The notes under the pieces were generated by a model. It searched no databases, was not told the origin of the DNA, and saw only the letters and a list, made by a program, of their open reading frames with translations. A stretch of DNA of 55,389 nucleotides from positions 1-55,389 of the IMG/VR virus record IMGVR_UViG_3300036826_000033, one strand, 5' to 3'. Position 1 is the stretch's first letter. Each line of letters begins with the position of its first letter. The DNA comes from a virus. Shown here in pieces: positions 39,116 through 48,501 of this stretch. Made by a program: the position numbers and the translations under genes.

Positions 39116-40645
39116 ATGGCACTGACACAAGTAAGAGGCGGACAAGTTCAAGATGGCTCGATTCAGCGCGTCGATCTCGACGTCAGCACAGTCGGTCAAG
39201 CAGTCATTCGCAAGCTGATCACTGGCACGGGTCTTTCGCAGAGTTACGACGGCGCAGATTCAGGCACAGGCGACGTCACTGTCTCAGCGCCGAACGCGCC
39301 GAACTGGGACGCCGCCTATTCGCAGCGACTGCAGTGGGACGGCGGCGGCACGAACCTAACCGCAGCGACAGGTCGCACGAGCTTGGGTGCGACTGCGCTC
39401 GGTTCGAATCTCTTCACGCTTGGCAACAATGCGCTTGGCGTGAGCGCGTTCTTGACAATCAGCAGTCTCAACGCTGTGACGCTGCGAAGTGCAGCGAATT
39501 TTCGAGCTGACATCGGAGCTGAAGCAGCACTCGGCAATCCGTCTGCTGACGGTTACATTCTTTCATCGACAGCTGCAGGCGTGCGCTCATGGATTGCGCC
39601 GCCGAGCGGCAGCGGCACGATCACGCTGACAGGCGACGTCACAGGCAGCGGCACGACAAGCATCGTGACGAGCATCGCAGCGAACGCAGTCGGCGCATCA
39701 GAGATCGTCGCGAACTCGATTGGTGCGAGCGAGATCAACAACACGCAGGACTTGGGACTTGCTGTCTTGCAGACGATCAAGGTTCCCGTCTCAGCGACTG
39801 CTGACCAGCAGACTGTCTTTGGCGTTTATCGAAACTCCAGTGGCACAGCTGCAGCTGGTTTCGGTTCACGCATCGAACTCGGCGCGAGCAGCGACACAGT
39901 CGCCAACAGAGGGCAGTGCATGGTTGCATCGAAGTGGAGCGTCGCTGCTGACGCGACTCGCGCTGCGACGATGGAACTCTACTGTCAATCAGGCAACGGG
40001 CTGTATGGCACAGCAGTGATGACGTTGTTCTCAAGCAAGGGCGTCTGCATCAATCGAACAACTGACCCGGGTGCTGGCTATCTGGACGTCAGCGCGGGAT
40101 TCAAAATTGGCGGCACGGACATCTTTCCGCTCACGACAGCGCGCGCCGGCGTTCCGAGTGGCGGCACTGCCGGGCAGTATCTCAAAAAGAACAGCTCGAC
40201 GAACTATGACTACAGCTGGGACCAACACGCGACGACGCAAGGCACGATTGTCGCTTCAACAGCAGGGACAACGAGCACGAGCGGCGTCATGGGCGGCATT
40301 CCCGGTTCGATCACGCCTTCGACGACTGGCAGAGTGCTGTTCATCATCAGCGGTTATTTCAGCAGCACTGCATCACTCGCGTTCGCAGCCATCATCAGTA
40401 TGCGCTACGGCACCGGCACAGCTCCATCGCATGGCGCTGCGCCGACGGGGACAGCGATTCCGAACTGTCCGAATGCTTACGCCCACGCTCCAACAGCGAA
40501 TGGATTAACGCCGTTTAGTCTCGCGGTGACGATCACTGGCTTGACAGTCGGCACGACCTACTGGCTCGATGTCGTCTACGGCAGCAGCAGCACCGGCTCG
40601 ACAGCCAAGCTCAACACCGTGTCACTTTGCGCAATCGAGTTTTAG
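39116..40645 (+). CDS. Tail fibre protein, receptor-binding candidate
   Basis: 509 aa. N-terminal VRGGQVQDGSIQRVDLDV is a fibre-joining motif; a Ser/Thr/Gly-rich beta body follows (SGTITLTGDVTGSGTTSIVT). The last ~120 residues (TGRVLFIISGYFSSTASLAF, YWLDVVYGSSSTG) look like a globular C1q/TNF-type or lectin-like head. Confidence 0.75.
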   Translation: MALTQVRGGQVQDGSIQRVDLDVSTVGQAVIRKLITGTGLSQSYDGADSGTGDVTVSAPNAPNWDAAYSQRLQWDGGGTNLTAATGRTSLGATALGSNLFTLGNNALGVSAFLTISSLNAVTLRSAANFRADIGAEAALGNPSADGYILSSTAAGVRSWIAPPSGSGTITLTGDVTGSGTTSIVTSIAANAVGASEIVANSIGASEINNTQDLGLAVLQTIKVPVSATADQQTVFGVYRNSSGTAAAGFGSRIELGASSDTVANRGQCMVASKWSVAADATRAATMELYCQSGNGLYGTAVMTLFSSKGVCINRTTDPGAGYLDVSAGFKIGGTDIFPLTTARAGVPSGGTAGQYLKKNSSTNYDYSWDQHATTQGTIVASTAGTTSTSGVMGGIPGSITPSTTGRVLFIISGYFSSTASLAFAAIISMRYGTGTAPSHGAAPTGTAIPNCPNAYAHAPTANGLTPFSLAVTITGLTVGTTYWLDVVYGSSSTGSTAKLNTVSLCAIEF

Positions 40646-40660
40646 AAAGGCAAAACCAAC

Positions 40661-40915
40661 ATGAACATCGAAGCACGCATCACAAAACTGAAAGCTGAGC
40701 TGCACGATCACACCAATCGTCACGATCAGATGATTGCCGAGCATCAGCGCAGCGAGAACGAGTTCAATCAGCAAGTCATCAGAAGCCAGACGCGCTACCA
40801 GCAGATCGCCGGCGCGATCGCTGAACTCGAACTCATGCTGCAGGAGTCACAAGAGAAAAACGGCGACGAGCCTGCGACAACAACAGCAACAAAGAACAGA
40901 CTGGCGAAAAAATGA
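40661..40915 (+). CDS. Small coiled-coil protein
   Basis: 84 aa after AGAAAGG. Almost wholly heptad-patterned (EARITKLKAELHDHTNRHDQ, QIAGAIAELELMLQESQEKN). It precedes the membrane protein of the probable lysis cassette; role unknown. Confidence 0.65.
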   Translation: MNIEARITKLKAELHDHTNRHDQMIAEHQRSENEFNQQVIRSQTRYQQIAGAIAELELMLQESQEKNGDEPATTTATKNRLAKK

Positions 40916-40918
40916 TCG

Positions 40919-41182
40919 ATGGGCAAGTTCATCAATCTCAGCAATCGATCAACGACCGACGTGGTTGTGATCTTGTTCAGCTGCCTTGTCTGCATCGTGC
41001 TCACGATCATGATCGTTGGTGCGATCACTGCGCGCTTGGTGCATCCCGAGATGGACTTGAGCAAGATTTCAGAGTCAGTCACACAGATCATCAGCACGAT
41101 CGTCGGAGCGCTCGTCGGCTTCATCAGCGGTCGCGCTTATGGCAGAAGGGAGTTAAACGGTGAAAAAGATCGGCACGATTGA
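40919..41182 (+). CDS. Holin candidate, two membrane helices
   Basis: 87 aa. Helices at about 13-39 (TDVVVILFSCLVCIVLTIMI) and about 57-73 (IISTIVGALVGFISGRAY), basic C-terminus. Size, topology and its place directly before a cell-wall-hydrolase-like gene suggest a holin. Overlaps the next gene by 23 bp. Confidence 0.6.
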   Translation: MGKFINLSNRSTTDVVVILFSCLVCIVLTIMIVGAITARLVHPEMDLSKISESVTQIISTIVGALVGFISGRAYGRRELNGEKDRHD

Positions 41183-41639
41183 AGGCTGCGCAATCTATCA
41201 CGGCGAAAAAGATGGGCGCGAGATTGTCACGTTCACTGCGAAGTTCGCGATCTGCACTGATGGAATGCCGAAGAATCTCTACGGCGACAAGCACTGGCAG
41301 CGCGGCACTGCCTACTACAACAATGGAAAGTTTCTGAACGCTGACAAAGTGCCCTACATCGTCGTGCCGCCGTTCATCATCAAAGCTGTCGACGGCTGCA
41401 TCATGGGCACTGAAGCGAGCGCCTACAACACACTGAACGGCAACGAGAGCGATGCGATCACTGGCGAGAAAGGCCCCGAAGACAAACTGGGCGAAGGCTC
41501 CATCGAGCTTGCGCGACGTCTCGCGATCAACCCGCACCCGAATCACGGCGGCACAAAGAACAAAGTCGTCGTCTACACGATCTTCGTTGACGAAGCTGCT
41601 ATCGTCGACGGTATCAAATACAAACTTCAACGGAGCTGA
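41160..41639 (+). CDS. GH75-like hydrolase, endolysin candidate
   Basis: 159 aa from GTG 41160 with AAGGGAG upstream. FAICTDGMPKNLYGDKHW, GTAYYNN, PYIVVPPFI, GPEDKLGEGSIELARRLAIN are the ordered motifs of the GH75 chitosanase-like family common in phages; the acidic residues in KFAICTD and GEKGPEDK would be the active site. With the holin candidate it forms a lysis cassette placed among tail genes. Confidence 0.65.
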   Translation: MKKIGTIEGCAIYHGEKDGREIVTFTAKFAICTDGMPKNLYGDKHWQRGTAYYNNGKFLNADKVPYIVVPPFIIKAVDGCIMGTEASAYNTLNGNESDAITGEKGPEDKLGEGSIELARRLAINPHPNHGGTKNKVVVYTIFVDEAAIVDGIKYKLQRS

Positions 41640-41641
41640 AC

Positions 41642-42916
41642 ATGCCAACACCAAGCACGAGAGTTTCATTCACGCCGCCGCCCGACACGAATGGTTCGAA
41701 CGGCGCGAGCGACAATCTTGCAAGCACTCCCGGCGAACCTGAATATGGGCTGCCGTTCGTGCCCGACATCGACTTCGCAGTCAAAGACCCGACGATCATT
41801 CAGAGCGAAGTGATCGCTGACTACGAAGCAGCATTTCTCACGCTCACGGGCATCGCGAAGACGCTCGCGCCGGGCGACCCCGTGCGCCTGCACTTGCTCG
41901 TTGTGTGCGCATGGCTATCGCAGCAGCGCGTCATCATCGATTTCACCGGCAAAGAGAACCTGCTCAAATACGCCCATGGCGACTATCTCGACAATCTCGC
42001 AGCGCTGCACGGTCAGCGCGCGCTGCGCCTGCAGGCGTCGCCAGCGCTGACGACACTGCGCTTCACGCTTGCAGCTCCGCTCTCGTTCGACGTGACAGTG
42101 CCGCAGGGCACGCTCTGCCAAGCGCCGAACGGTGTCACGTTCGAGACGCTCGCGCCCGGGTTCATTCCAAGCAGCAGTTTGACGCAGTCTGTCGATGTCG
42201 CCGCGCAATGCACGACGCCCGGCGTGATTGGCAACAACTTCGCGCCCGGTCAGATCAACGGTCTCGTCAACTGGAATCAGCCGTTCGCGCTGACAGTGAC
42301 GAATACAACTGTCACAGCTGGCGGCAGCGACAAAGAAACGGATGAGCAGTATCGCTACCGCGTCTGGCTCGCGATTGAATCCTACTCGACATGCGGCCCC
42401 AGAGACGCGTATGAGTTTTGGGCTTTGAGCGCATCGCCCGACATCATTCAAGTTGTCGTTCACAGCGCGCCAGAGATCGCTGGCGAAGTCTGGCTCTATC
42501 CGCTCTTGAGAGATGGGCAGCTGCCGAATCAGGCGATTCTCGACGCTGTCGAAGAGACCTGCAGTGCTGACACGCGACGCCCAGTCACTGACTTTGTCAC
42601 GGCGAAGATGCCAGTCGTTGTCACTTACACGCTCGACATCGACTACTACGTGCTGAAGTCGAATGAAGTGCTGCTCTCGACGATTCAGTCGAACGTGCAG
42701 CAAGCTGTTGCTGACTGGATTCAATGGGAGCGCTCAGCGATCTCGCGCGACATCATCGGCGACGAGCTGCGTCGACGCTGCCTTGAAGCTGGCGCGAAAC
42801 GCATCGTGATCAATTCGCCGTCGCCAGATTTTCAAGTGATGAACTACAACCAGATCGCGTTTCACGACGACACGATTGAACCCGTGATCAACTTCGCGGG
42901 GCTTGAAGACCCATGA
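41642..42916 (+). CDS. Baseplate protein J
   Basis: 424 aa. KENLLKYAHGDYLDNLAALH is the hallmark of the baseplate_J family, followed by VTVPQGTLCQAPNGVTFETL, GGSDKETDEQYRYRVWLAIE and SYSTCGPRDAYEFWALSASP. It links wedges into the ring around the hub. Confidence 0.92.
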   Translation: MPTPSTRVSFTPPPDTNGSNGASDNLASTPGEPEYGLPFVPDIDFAVKDPTIIQSEVIADYEAAFLTLTGIAKTLAPGDPVRLHLLVVCAWLSQQRVIIDFTGKENLLKYAHGDYLDNLAALHGQRALRLQASPALTTLRFTLAAPLSFDVTVPQGTLCQAPNGVTFETLAPGFIPSSSLTQSVDVAAQCTTPGVIGNNFAPGQINGLVNWNQPFALTVTNTTVTAGGSDKETDEQYRYRVWLAIESYSTCGPRDAYEFWALSASPDIIQVVVHSAPEIAGEVWLYPLLRDGQLPNQAILDAVEETCSADTRRPVTDFVTAKMPVVVTYTLDIDYYVLKSNEVLLSTIQSNVQQAVADWIQWERSAISRDIIGDELRRRCLEAGAKRIVINSPSPDFQVMNYNQIAFHDDTIEPVINFAGLEDP

Positions 42917-42917
42917 C

Positions 42918-43802
42918 ATGAGCACGTTTCTGCGCAGCTCACGACTGATTGAGAACTGCACGCCGTCGATCAGCTACGACGCGCAAGTGCAGAGCGCGAG
43001 CGAATCGTTCGATCATCAGATGTGGGAGATCATCGACGACACGGGCGTCGTCATCATGATTCCAAACATCATGGGACTCACAGACGAGAATCTCGTCGAC
43101 ATTCTCGCTTGGCAGTTTCACGTCGATTTCTACGACCCGACGCGCGATCTTGAGTTCAAGAAACAGCTCGTGCAGTTGTCGATCATCTGGCACAAGACGA
43201 AGGGCACAGTGCGTCTCGTCGAAGACGTGATCAACACTTACTTCCCGGGCAGCAACGCGCATCTGCAAGAGTGGTTTCAATACTACAACCCGCTGCCGCC
43301 GAACTACGGCGACCCCGTGCTTGCGGGCACGTTCACCGCTGCGCAGATCAATCCCGGCTCGAACACGTTCACCTATTCGGGCGCAGTCAATGACACTGAA
43401 GTCGCGTTCACAAACGTCGCGGGCACGCTGCCGACACCCATCGAAGCAGGCGTGATCTACTACATCGTCAACGCGACAGCGACGACGTTTCAAATTTCGA
43501 TTGAACCCGGCGGCACACCGCTCGACATCAAGAACCAAGGCAGCGGCACGAACTCGATCTACACGCGCAACAACACTTGGCACAATCGCTACCGCTTCAG
43601 AATCTTGGTGAACGAAGACGTGATTGCGACCCCAGAGCAAGAGGCGCAGATGCTCGAACTGATCGAGCGATTCAAGCCCGTCTCGCGCTGGCTCGAAGCG
43701 ATCGTGCATCCGAAGCACAGCTTCGCGTTCGTCTACGTCACGGGCTTCGCGCAAATTTTCGTCACTCGCAGATCAAATCCAGCAATCATCAGAACACCAT
43801 GA
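42918..43802 (+). CDS. Tail protein I with inserted domain
   Basis: 294 aa from ATG 42918. The front half is gpI-like (LAWQFHVDFYDPTRDLEFKK, WHKTKGTVRLVEDVINTYFP). Residues about 138-212 are an inserted beta module (TFTYSGAVNDTEVAFTNVAG, GVIYYIVNATATTFQISIEP) seen in many phage virion proteins. The gpI ending resumes after it (IERFKPVSRWLEAIVHPKHS). Connects J to the fibres. Confidence 0.85.
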   Translation: MSTFLRSSRLIENCTPSISYDAQVQSASESFDHQMWEIIDDTGVVIMIPNIMGLTDENLVDILAWQFHVDFYDPTRDLEFKKQLVQLSIIWHKTKGTVRLVEDVINTYFPGSNAHLQEWFQYYNPLPPNYGDPVLAGTFTAAQINPGSNTFTYSGAVNDTEVAFTNVAGTLPTPIEAGVIYYIVNATATTFQISIEPGGTPLDIKNQGSGTNSIYTRNNTWHNRYRFRILVNEDVIATPEQEAQMLELIERFKPVSRWLEAIVHPKHSFAFVYVTGFAQIFVTRRSNPAIIRTP

Positions 43803-45877
43803 GTCTTTCCCAACAAGTCTTCACAAACGCCGGCATCGACATGCTCGGTCAAGCGAACGCAGGCGTGCAGCTCACAATCGAAAAGATCGTCGTCGGCAAC
43901 GGCGGCGCAACAGGCGACAGCGACATCTATCCGCTCACGGCGTTGATCGGCTGGAAAGCCGACGTCGCCATCACGCGAAAAATCGATCAGGGAAACGGCA
44001 AGCTGCTCGTCAGCGGTGCACTGAACGAATGGGAGCTGACGGGTGCTCCGTTTCAACTGAAAGAGCTGGGCATCATGGCGCACACGGGCACGCTCGGCGG
44101 CGGCACGACGGGTCCAGCTGAAGCGCCATCACCGCCCGGTGGCGTGCCGGGTCCTGCGCCAGCGCCGACGCCACATGTGTCGGGAGTTTCGCAGCTTTAC
44201 TGCGCGAGCAACGTCTACGCAGACCCAGCTGATACGGTCACTCCGGGCGGAGTAAATCAGCACGCATTCGACATTCTCGTCGAGATTGATCGCGCGAGTG
44301 ACGTCACAGTCATCGTCGGCGACCCGACCACTGTCGACATTCAGAACGAACCGCCTGATGCGTCAGTCGGTCCCGGCTGGTATGACCAGCGCATCGGCAA
44401 CGTTTTCTACATCAAGCGCGCAGTCGCTGGCATCGGCATTGAACTCGATGATCAGACGAACACTGATCGCGTCGTGATCTCAGTCAAGACGCTCATGAAC
44501 GACGTCGACGTCTACGTGCCAGTGAATCATCATTCGAAGCCGCCCGGCGGTCTCGGCTTTGCATCGATTCAAGAGGCGCACGATTACTTGAAGGGCTTTC
44601 GCATTCCGTCTGACAAAATCGCGCGCATTCACGTCGACGCTGGCACTTTTAACAACGCACCACCAGCTCCGGGCGCTTCAGCGATCAACTTTTCGCATCC
44701 CGACTCGATGCAGATTCAGCTGCTCGGCGAGCCGTTCATCGAAAGAAACATCGCAGCAGGCGGCATTCAATCGAGCGTGCCGGGCGTCTCGAAAGACGTC
44801 TATCTTTCGAACACGAGCGGCTTGTCAGTCGGTCAGCGCATCTACATCGCGAGCGCTGGCAGCGGCTGGTGCGGTGGCTGCAAGATCAATTCGATTGTGA
44901 CGAACTCGAAGATCAACGTCTCAATCGAGAAAATGGACACGCGTCCGAACTACACGATCGCGGGCGGTGCAAACGTCGGCAAGATTCGCTGGTATCCGAC
45001 TGTCGTCGTCTGGTCGATCACGCCGAGTCGCGCACCTGCTTCGGGCGAGATGCTGCTGAACATGCCGAACGGTATCGGGCTGATTCAGAACATCTGCTTC
45101 GACGGCGGGTTCTACTGTCTCACACCGCTCGCGGGCGGCATCGTCGACTGCGCGATCATCTGCATCGCGAAACCGGGCGGCTTTCGCACACGTCGCGGCA
45201 TCAGCGGCGGCGCTGGCACTGTCGGTCTCGGCGGCGAGTGCTGCATCACGATGTGCGACTTCGGCATCACTGGCATCGGCACAATGTATGCGTTCGATCA
45301 GACCTACATCACGGGCTGCGGGCAGGCGATCTCTCCGAGCGGAGCTGGGTTCGCGATTGGTTCGATCACGGGCAACATGGACAACACAATCGTCTATCTC
45401 ATCCACAATCAATACGCGATCAACGTCGGGAATGGTGCGAGCTTCGACGGCGGCTCGATCATCTTCGATTCGAACGACTATGCGATCAACTGTCGCGGCG
45501 GCGCGACCGTGCTCATGAACGTCGCCTACACGTCAGTCATTGCGCGCTGTGGCAGCGATCTCGTCGCGCAAGGCATGGGTTACATTCAGTATGACCGCTG
45601 GCAGCAAGGTCTGCCGAACTGCAGCCCGGCTGTCTCGCTCGTGCCGGGGGGCCCGCCTGCGCCAAATCAGCAATACCAAGGCGAAGGCAATCAGAACGCG
45701 TGCATCTTTCTGCTGAACTCGTCGCTGCCGCCGCGTGGAGTCGGTGTTGCTGGCGGCGGTGGGTCAGTGCCAGCTCCGACGCTGAGCAGCTCGCGCTTTG
45801 AGATCACGCCGAGCGTCGGTGATCGCGTGCTCGATGAAGCGATCAAGCAGGTGGGTGCTACGGCTTCAGAAAGATGA
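43799..45877 (+). CDS. Tail fibre/tailspike (gpH-like) with beta-helix
   Basis: 692 aa from ATG 43799 (ATGA with gene I). The first ~200 residues match the fibre N-domain that docks on gpI (FTNAGIDMLGQANAGVQLTI, then LLVSGALNEWELTGAPFQLK). Residues about 240-620 read like a right-handed beta-helix (PPGGLGFASIQEAHDYLKGF, then many Gly/Ile/Asn turns) as in tailspikes. The end (RFEITPSVGDRVLDEAIKQV) is short and helical. Stops 20 bp inside the convergent methyltransferase gene. Confidence 0.85.
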   Translation: MSLSQQVFTNAGIDMLGQANAGVQLTIEKIVVGNGGATGDSDIYPLTALIGWKADVAITRKIDQGNGKLLVSGALNEWELTGAPFQLKELGIMAHTGTLGGGTTGPAEAPSPPGGVPGPAPAPTPHVSGVSQLYCASNVYADPADTVTPGGVNQHAFDILVEIDRASDVTVIVGDPTTVDIQNEPPDASVGPGWYDQRIGNVFYIKRAVAGIGIELDDQTNTDRVVISVKTLMNDVDVYVPVNHHSKPPGGLGFASIQEAHDYLKGFRIPSDKIARIHVDAGTFNNAPPAPGASAINFSHPDSMQIQLLGEPFIERNIAAGGIQSSVPGVSKDVYLSNTSGLSVGQRIYIASAGSGWCGGCKINSIVTNSKINVSIEKMDTRPNYTIAGGANVGKIRWYPTVVVWSITPSRAPASGEMLLNMPNGIGLIQNICFDGGFYCLTPLAGGIVDCAIICIAKPGGFRTRRGISGGAGTVGLGGECCITMCDFGITGIGTMYAFDQTYITGCGQAISPSGAGFAIGSITGNMDNTIVYLIHNQYAINVGNGASFDGGSIIFDSNDYAINCRGGATVLMNVAYTSVIARCGSDLVAQGMGYIQYDRWQQGLPNCSPAVSLVPGGPPAPNQQYQGEGNQNACIFLLNSSLPPRGVGVAGGGGSVPAPTLSSSRFEITPSVGDRVLDEAIKQVGATASER

Positions 45878-46778
45878 GACAGTATTCGTGACGCTTCGGC
45901 AGAATCTTCTGACTGACGATCTGAGACGCGAATGCAGCGCGCATTGACGTGCCGAGATCAGTGATCGCGATGTCGTGCTGTTTGAAGCCAGCGTCGCGCA
46001 GGCAGCGAATCGTGTCGCCGTGGTAGTTGTAGAACTTCCCGTCGTAGCGAAAATCGTTGACGCACCAGACACAGAAACTGCCACTGCGCAGACAGCGAAA
46101 GTTCTCGCGCATGACGTTCGTGAGCTTGTGCAGGAAAGTCGGATAGTCGTTCTTGCCGAGCTGCTGCATCTCGTCGCCGTAGTCTTCGAGGCACCAGTAG
46201 GGCGGCGATGTGATCGTGAAGTCGCCGACGTTGCTCTTCACTGGCATGTGCTGCGAATCGCACTCGTGCAGCTCGATTGTCGCTTTGTTCAGCGTCTGAT
46301 TCTTGAACAGATCGTCGTCACCGCGTGCAAGCAATCGTTTTCTCACTTCGAAATTCGCGAGCATGAATTTGTGTGACAGATCGCAGCCAATGTAGTTTCG
46401 ACGCTCACGATAGCACAGCTCCATGCGCGAATTGTGCCCAGCGAACGGGTCAACAACAGTGTCACCGGGCTTTGTGTAGAGTCGCAGCAAGATGCGCCCG
46501 ACATTCTGCGGAAAGCGCGAGAGTGCTCCCCAGCGCGCACCGGCGCCGCTGAGCATGAAAAGATCATGCTTCGTCGCGTCTTCAGCTGTGACGATCTGCT
46601 TGTCTTTGCCGTAGCCGGTCGATTGATAGTCGCGACCTTGCTCGTCGACGAGCAGATCAATCGCTTTGTCGCTCGTGTTATAGCGCAAGATTGACTCAGG
46701 AATCTCAGCGCCGAACAAGCGACTGATCTTTTCGCGCGTGTCGCGCGATTGTTCGACGTCAGCAAGCGTCTTGCCCAT
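45858..46778 (-). CDS. DNA methyltransferase (TSPPY type)
   Basis: 306 aa. SAM motif VVDPFAGHNSRM (108-119) and catalytic TSPPYW (190-195) follow the order of beta/gamma class enzymes; TSPPY is typical of N4-cytosine or N6-adenine transferases. The N-terminal 75 residues are unusual. No partner endonuclease is in the window, so it is an orphan methyltransferase, probably for defence evasion or regulation. Last gene of the minus-strand recombination unit. Confidence 0.85.
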   Translation of the reverse strand: MGKTLADVEQSRDTREKISRLFGAEIPESILRYNTSDKAIDLLVDEQGRDYQSTGYGKDKQIVTAEDATKHDLFMLSGAGARWGALSRFPQNVGRILLRLYTKPGDTVVDPFAGHNSRMELCYRERRNYIGCDLSHKFMLANFEVRKRLLARGDDDLFKNQTLNKATIELHECDSQHMPVKSNVGDFTITSPPYWCLEDYGDEMQQLGKNDYPTFLHKLTNVMRENFRCLRSGSFCVWCVNDFRYDGKFYNYHGDTIRCLRDAGFKQHDIAITDLGTSMRAAFASQIVSQKILPKRHEYCLIFLKP

Positions 46779-46861
46779 GGTCTGCTGTTATGACTCTACC
46801 ACAGCATCAAAACCGTTTCCAGAGCTATTTTAGAGCGTCCGGGAGTGCGTCCGTGAGCAGC

Positions 46862-47905
46862 TCACAAGAGCTGATCGCTGCGATTCGCAGCTGCAGCTTT
46901 TGACGGTCGTTTCGCAGCGTGCTCGTCGAGCGCTTTCATGACGACGTCCCAGTTCTCTTCGCGCAGCATCTCAGCGATGCGCTCTTCTGGTATCAGCTCG
47001 AACTTGCCTTGCTCAGCATCAATCCAGCCCTCAGTGAGCGCGACATTGACGAAGTCTTGCGGCGTGCAGTTCCCGATTGCGAGCATCTCAGTCATGCGCT
47101 TGTGCGCAGCTGAAAGTGCAGGCTCAGTAGGGGCCGAAGGGCGAGTCTGGCTCTTTCTTTTCAGCGACGGCGCCGGGACGTCTTTTTTTTTCTGTTCAGC
47201 GGGCTGATCTGTTTCTGTCGGTCGCGTCGGTTCAACGACTTCTGCAGTTGAAACAGGCTCGCCGTTGTTCGGCGGTTGAAACGTCGGTCGCGCGATCTCT
47301 TCAGCTTTGACGACTGCAGGCATCTCTTCGCTGATGTAAAGCCCGCCGAGCATCGTCGGAAACGAGCTGCGCAGCGCATCAGCTTCAGCGCATTTCACGA
47401 TCATCCCTGCAGGGTCGTCGCGCCAGATGCCATAGTTCTTGTTGAAGCGCGCGAGTCGCACACGCTTTTTCATCGGGTGCGTTCGATTCTTGAAAAAGAC
47501 TGTTGCCCAGCCGCCGAGAATCTGATCATTCGGCATGTGCCAGTCACCGACAAGCTCGATGACGTCGTCGCCACGCTTGACGATGGTGCCGCTTTCCATG
47601 CCGTCAAATTCAGGGTGCAGCTCAGCGCGTTTCAAGAACGCTTGATGCGCAGTGATCAGCGAGAACGTCGGCCCCGTCTGCGAATCGTAGCCGATCAAGA
47701 ACGCATCGCCCTCGAACGGGTTCAGCTTTCGCGCTTGGCACATCAGCATGAACTTGAACGCATCTTCATCAGTGCAGCTTTTGCCCGTCTTCGTCTTCAC
47801 TGCGACGAGTCGCTTCACGATCTCAATCGACAGCTGAATCTTGTCTTTCGTGCCGAATGGAGTGAACTCAACGATTGATTTCTCTTCAGTCTCAGTCTTC
47901 GCCAT
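46862..47905 (-). CDS. RecT/Bet-family single-strand annealing protein
   Basis: 347 aa. Residues 1-200 carry the family core: CQARKLNPFEGDAFLIGYDS, LITAHQAFLKRAELHPEFDG, KCAEADALRSSFPTMLGGLY. The rest is a Pro/Thr/Lys-rich linker and a C-terminal helical part (about 265-345). GGAGGACAG precedes the ATG. It anneals complementary strands in phage recombination, probably with the nuclease at 52641-53777. Confidence 0.88.
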   Translation of the reverse strand: MAKTETEEKSIVEFTPFGTKDKIQLSIEIVKRLVAVKTKTGKSCTDEDAFKFMLMCQARKLNPFEGDAFLIGYDSQTGPTFSLITAHQAFLKRAELHPEFDGMESGTIVKRGDDVIELVGDWHMPNDQILGGWATVFFKNRTHPMKKRVRLARFNKNYGIWRDDPAGMIVKCAEADALRSSFPTMLGGLYISEEMPAVVKAEEIARPTFQPPNNGEPVSTAEVVEPTRPTETDQPAEQKKKDVPAPSLKRKSQTRPSAPTEPALSAAHKRMTEMLAIGNCTPQDFVNVALTEGWIDAEQGKFELIPEERIAEMLREENWDVVMKALDEHAAKRPSKAAAANRSDQLL

Positions 47906-48194
47906 TTTCGCTGTCCTCCGTTCTGACTTTGAGATCGTCTTTGCCGTGCTTCAGCGTGACGATCAAATCCTCGTGACGATAGATGATCGTGCCATCTTTG
48001 TCAGTGCCGATTTTCTCTGCGTTCGCACGCAGCGCGCCAATCAGTTTGCCCTTTGCTTCGACCTCTTTGCGCGTCATGTCCATGCGCTTGTCGCGCTTGC
48101 CGACATATTCATCGACGCAGTCGTCGACCTCAGGGATTGAGATCGGCGCAACGCCCTTGCCGGTGATGCCCGGCAGATCACTTGCTTTTGCCAT
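47892..48194 (-). CDS. Small acidic/basic protein upstream of RecT
   Basis: 100 aa from ATG 48194 with GGAGAACAAC upstream. VDDCVDEYVGKRDKRMDMTR and a C-terminal beta hairpin (GTIIYRHEDLIVTLKHGKDD). Proteins of this size with a charged helix and a hairpin often precede recT in phages; function unknown. Confidence 0.65.
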   Translation of the reverse strand: MAKASDLPGITGKGVAPISIPEVDDCVDEYVGKRDKRMDMTRKEVEAKGKLIGALRANAEKIGTDKDGTIIYRHEDLIVTLKHGKDDLKVRTEDSENGED

Positions 48195-48222
48195 AGTTGT
48201 TGTTCTCCGTGTTGTTATCATT

Positions 48223-48501
48223 TCACAATCCCGCACTCGGCGGGTCGTAGTCTGCGCTGCCAATCATCCAATAGTGAACGAGCATCAGCGCATTGAAAAG
48301 ATCATTGTCACCCTCAGAATAGTCGACCATCGTCTCGTCGACGTAGTAATTGCGACCGATTAGATCAGCGCTCATGCGCTGCTCAAGCACTGCGATCGAT
48401 TGCTCGATCACTTCACGCGCTTGTGGGTTCCACCGGTTTTTGAGTGTCAGCGCTTTTTTCAGCGCCATGATTTCGCTCTCGATCTCTTTGTCGCTTCTCA
48501 T
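48223..48501 (-). CDS. Hypothetical protein, 92 aa
   Basis: The N-terminal helix pair (DKEIESEIMALKKALTLKNR, EVIEQSIAVLEQRM) is a pattern I have seen in small conserved phage proteins. Start lies 89 bp inside the previous gene, an unusually long overlap; GCTGAAAG before the ATG could serve as the binding site. Confidence 0.55.
   Translation of the reverse strand: MRSDKEIESEIMALKKALTLKNRWNPQAREVIEQSIAVLEQRMSADLIGRNYYVDETMVDYSEGDNDLFNALMLVHYWMIGSADYDPPSAGL

Noticed and set aside
42939-43754. Minus-strand frame opposite tail protein I
   Set aside because: Val/Asp/Arg-rich shadow of the gpI gene.
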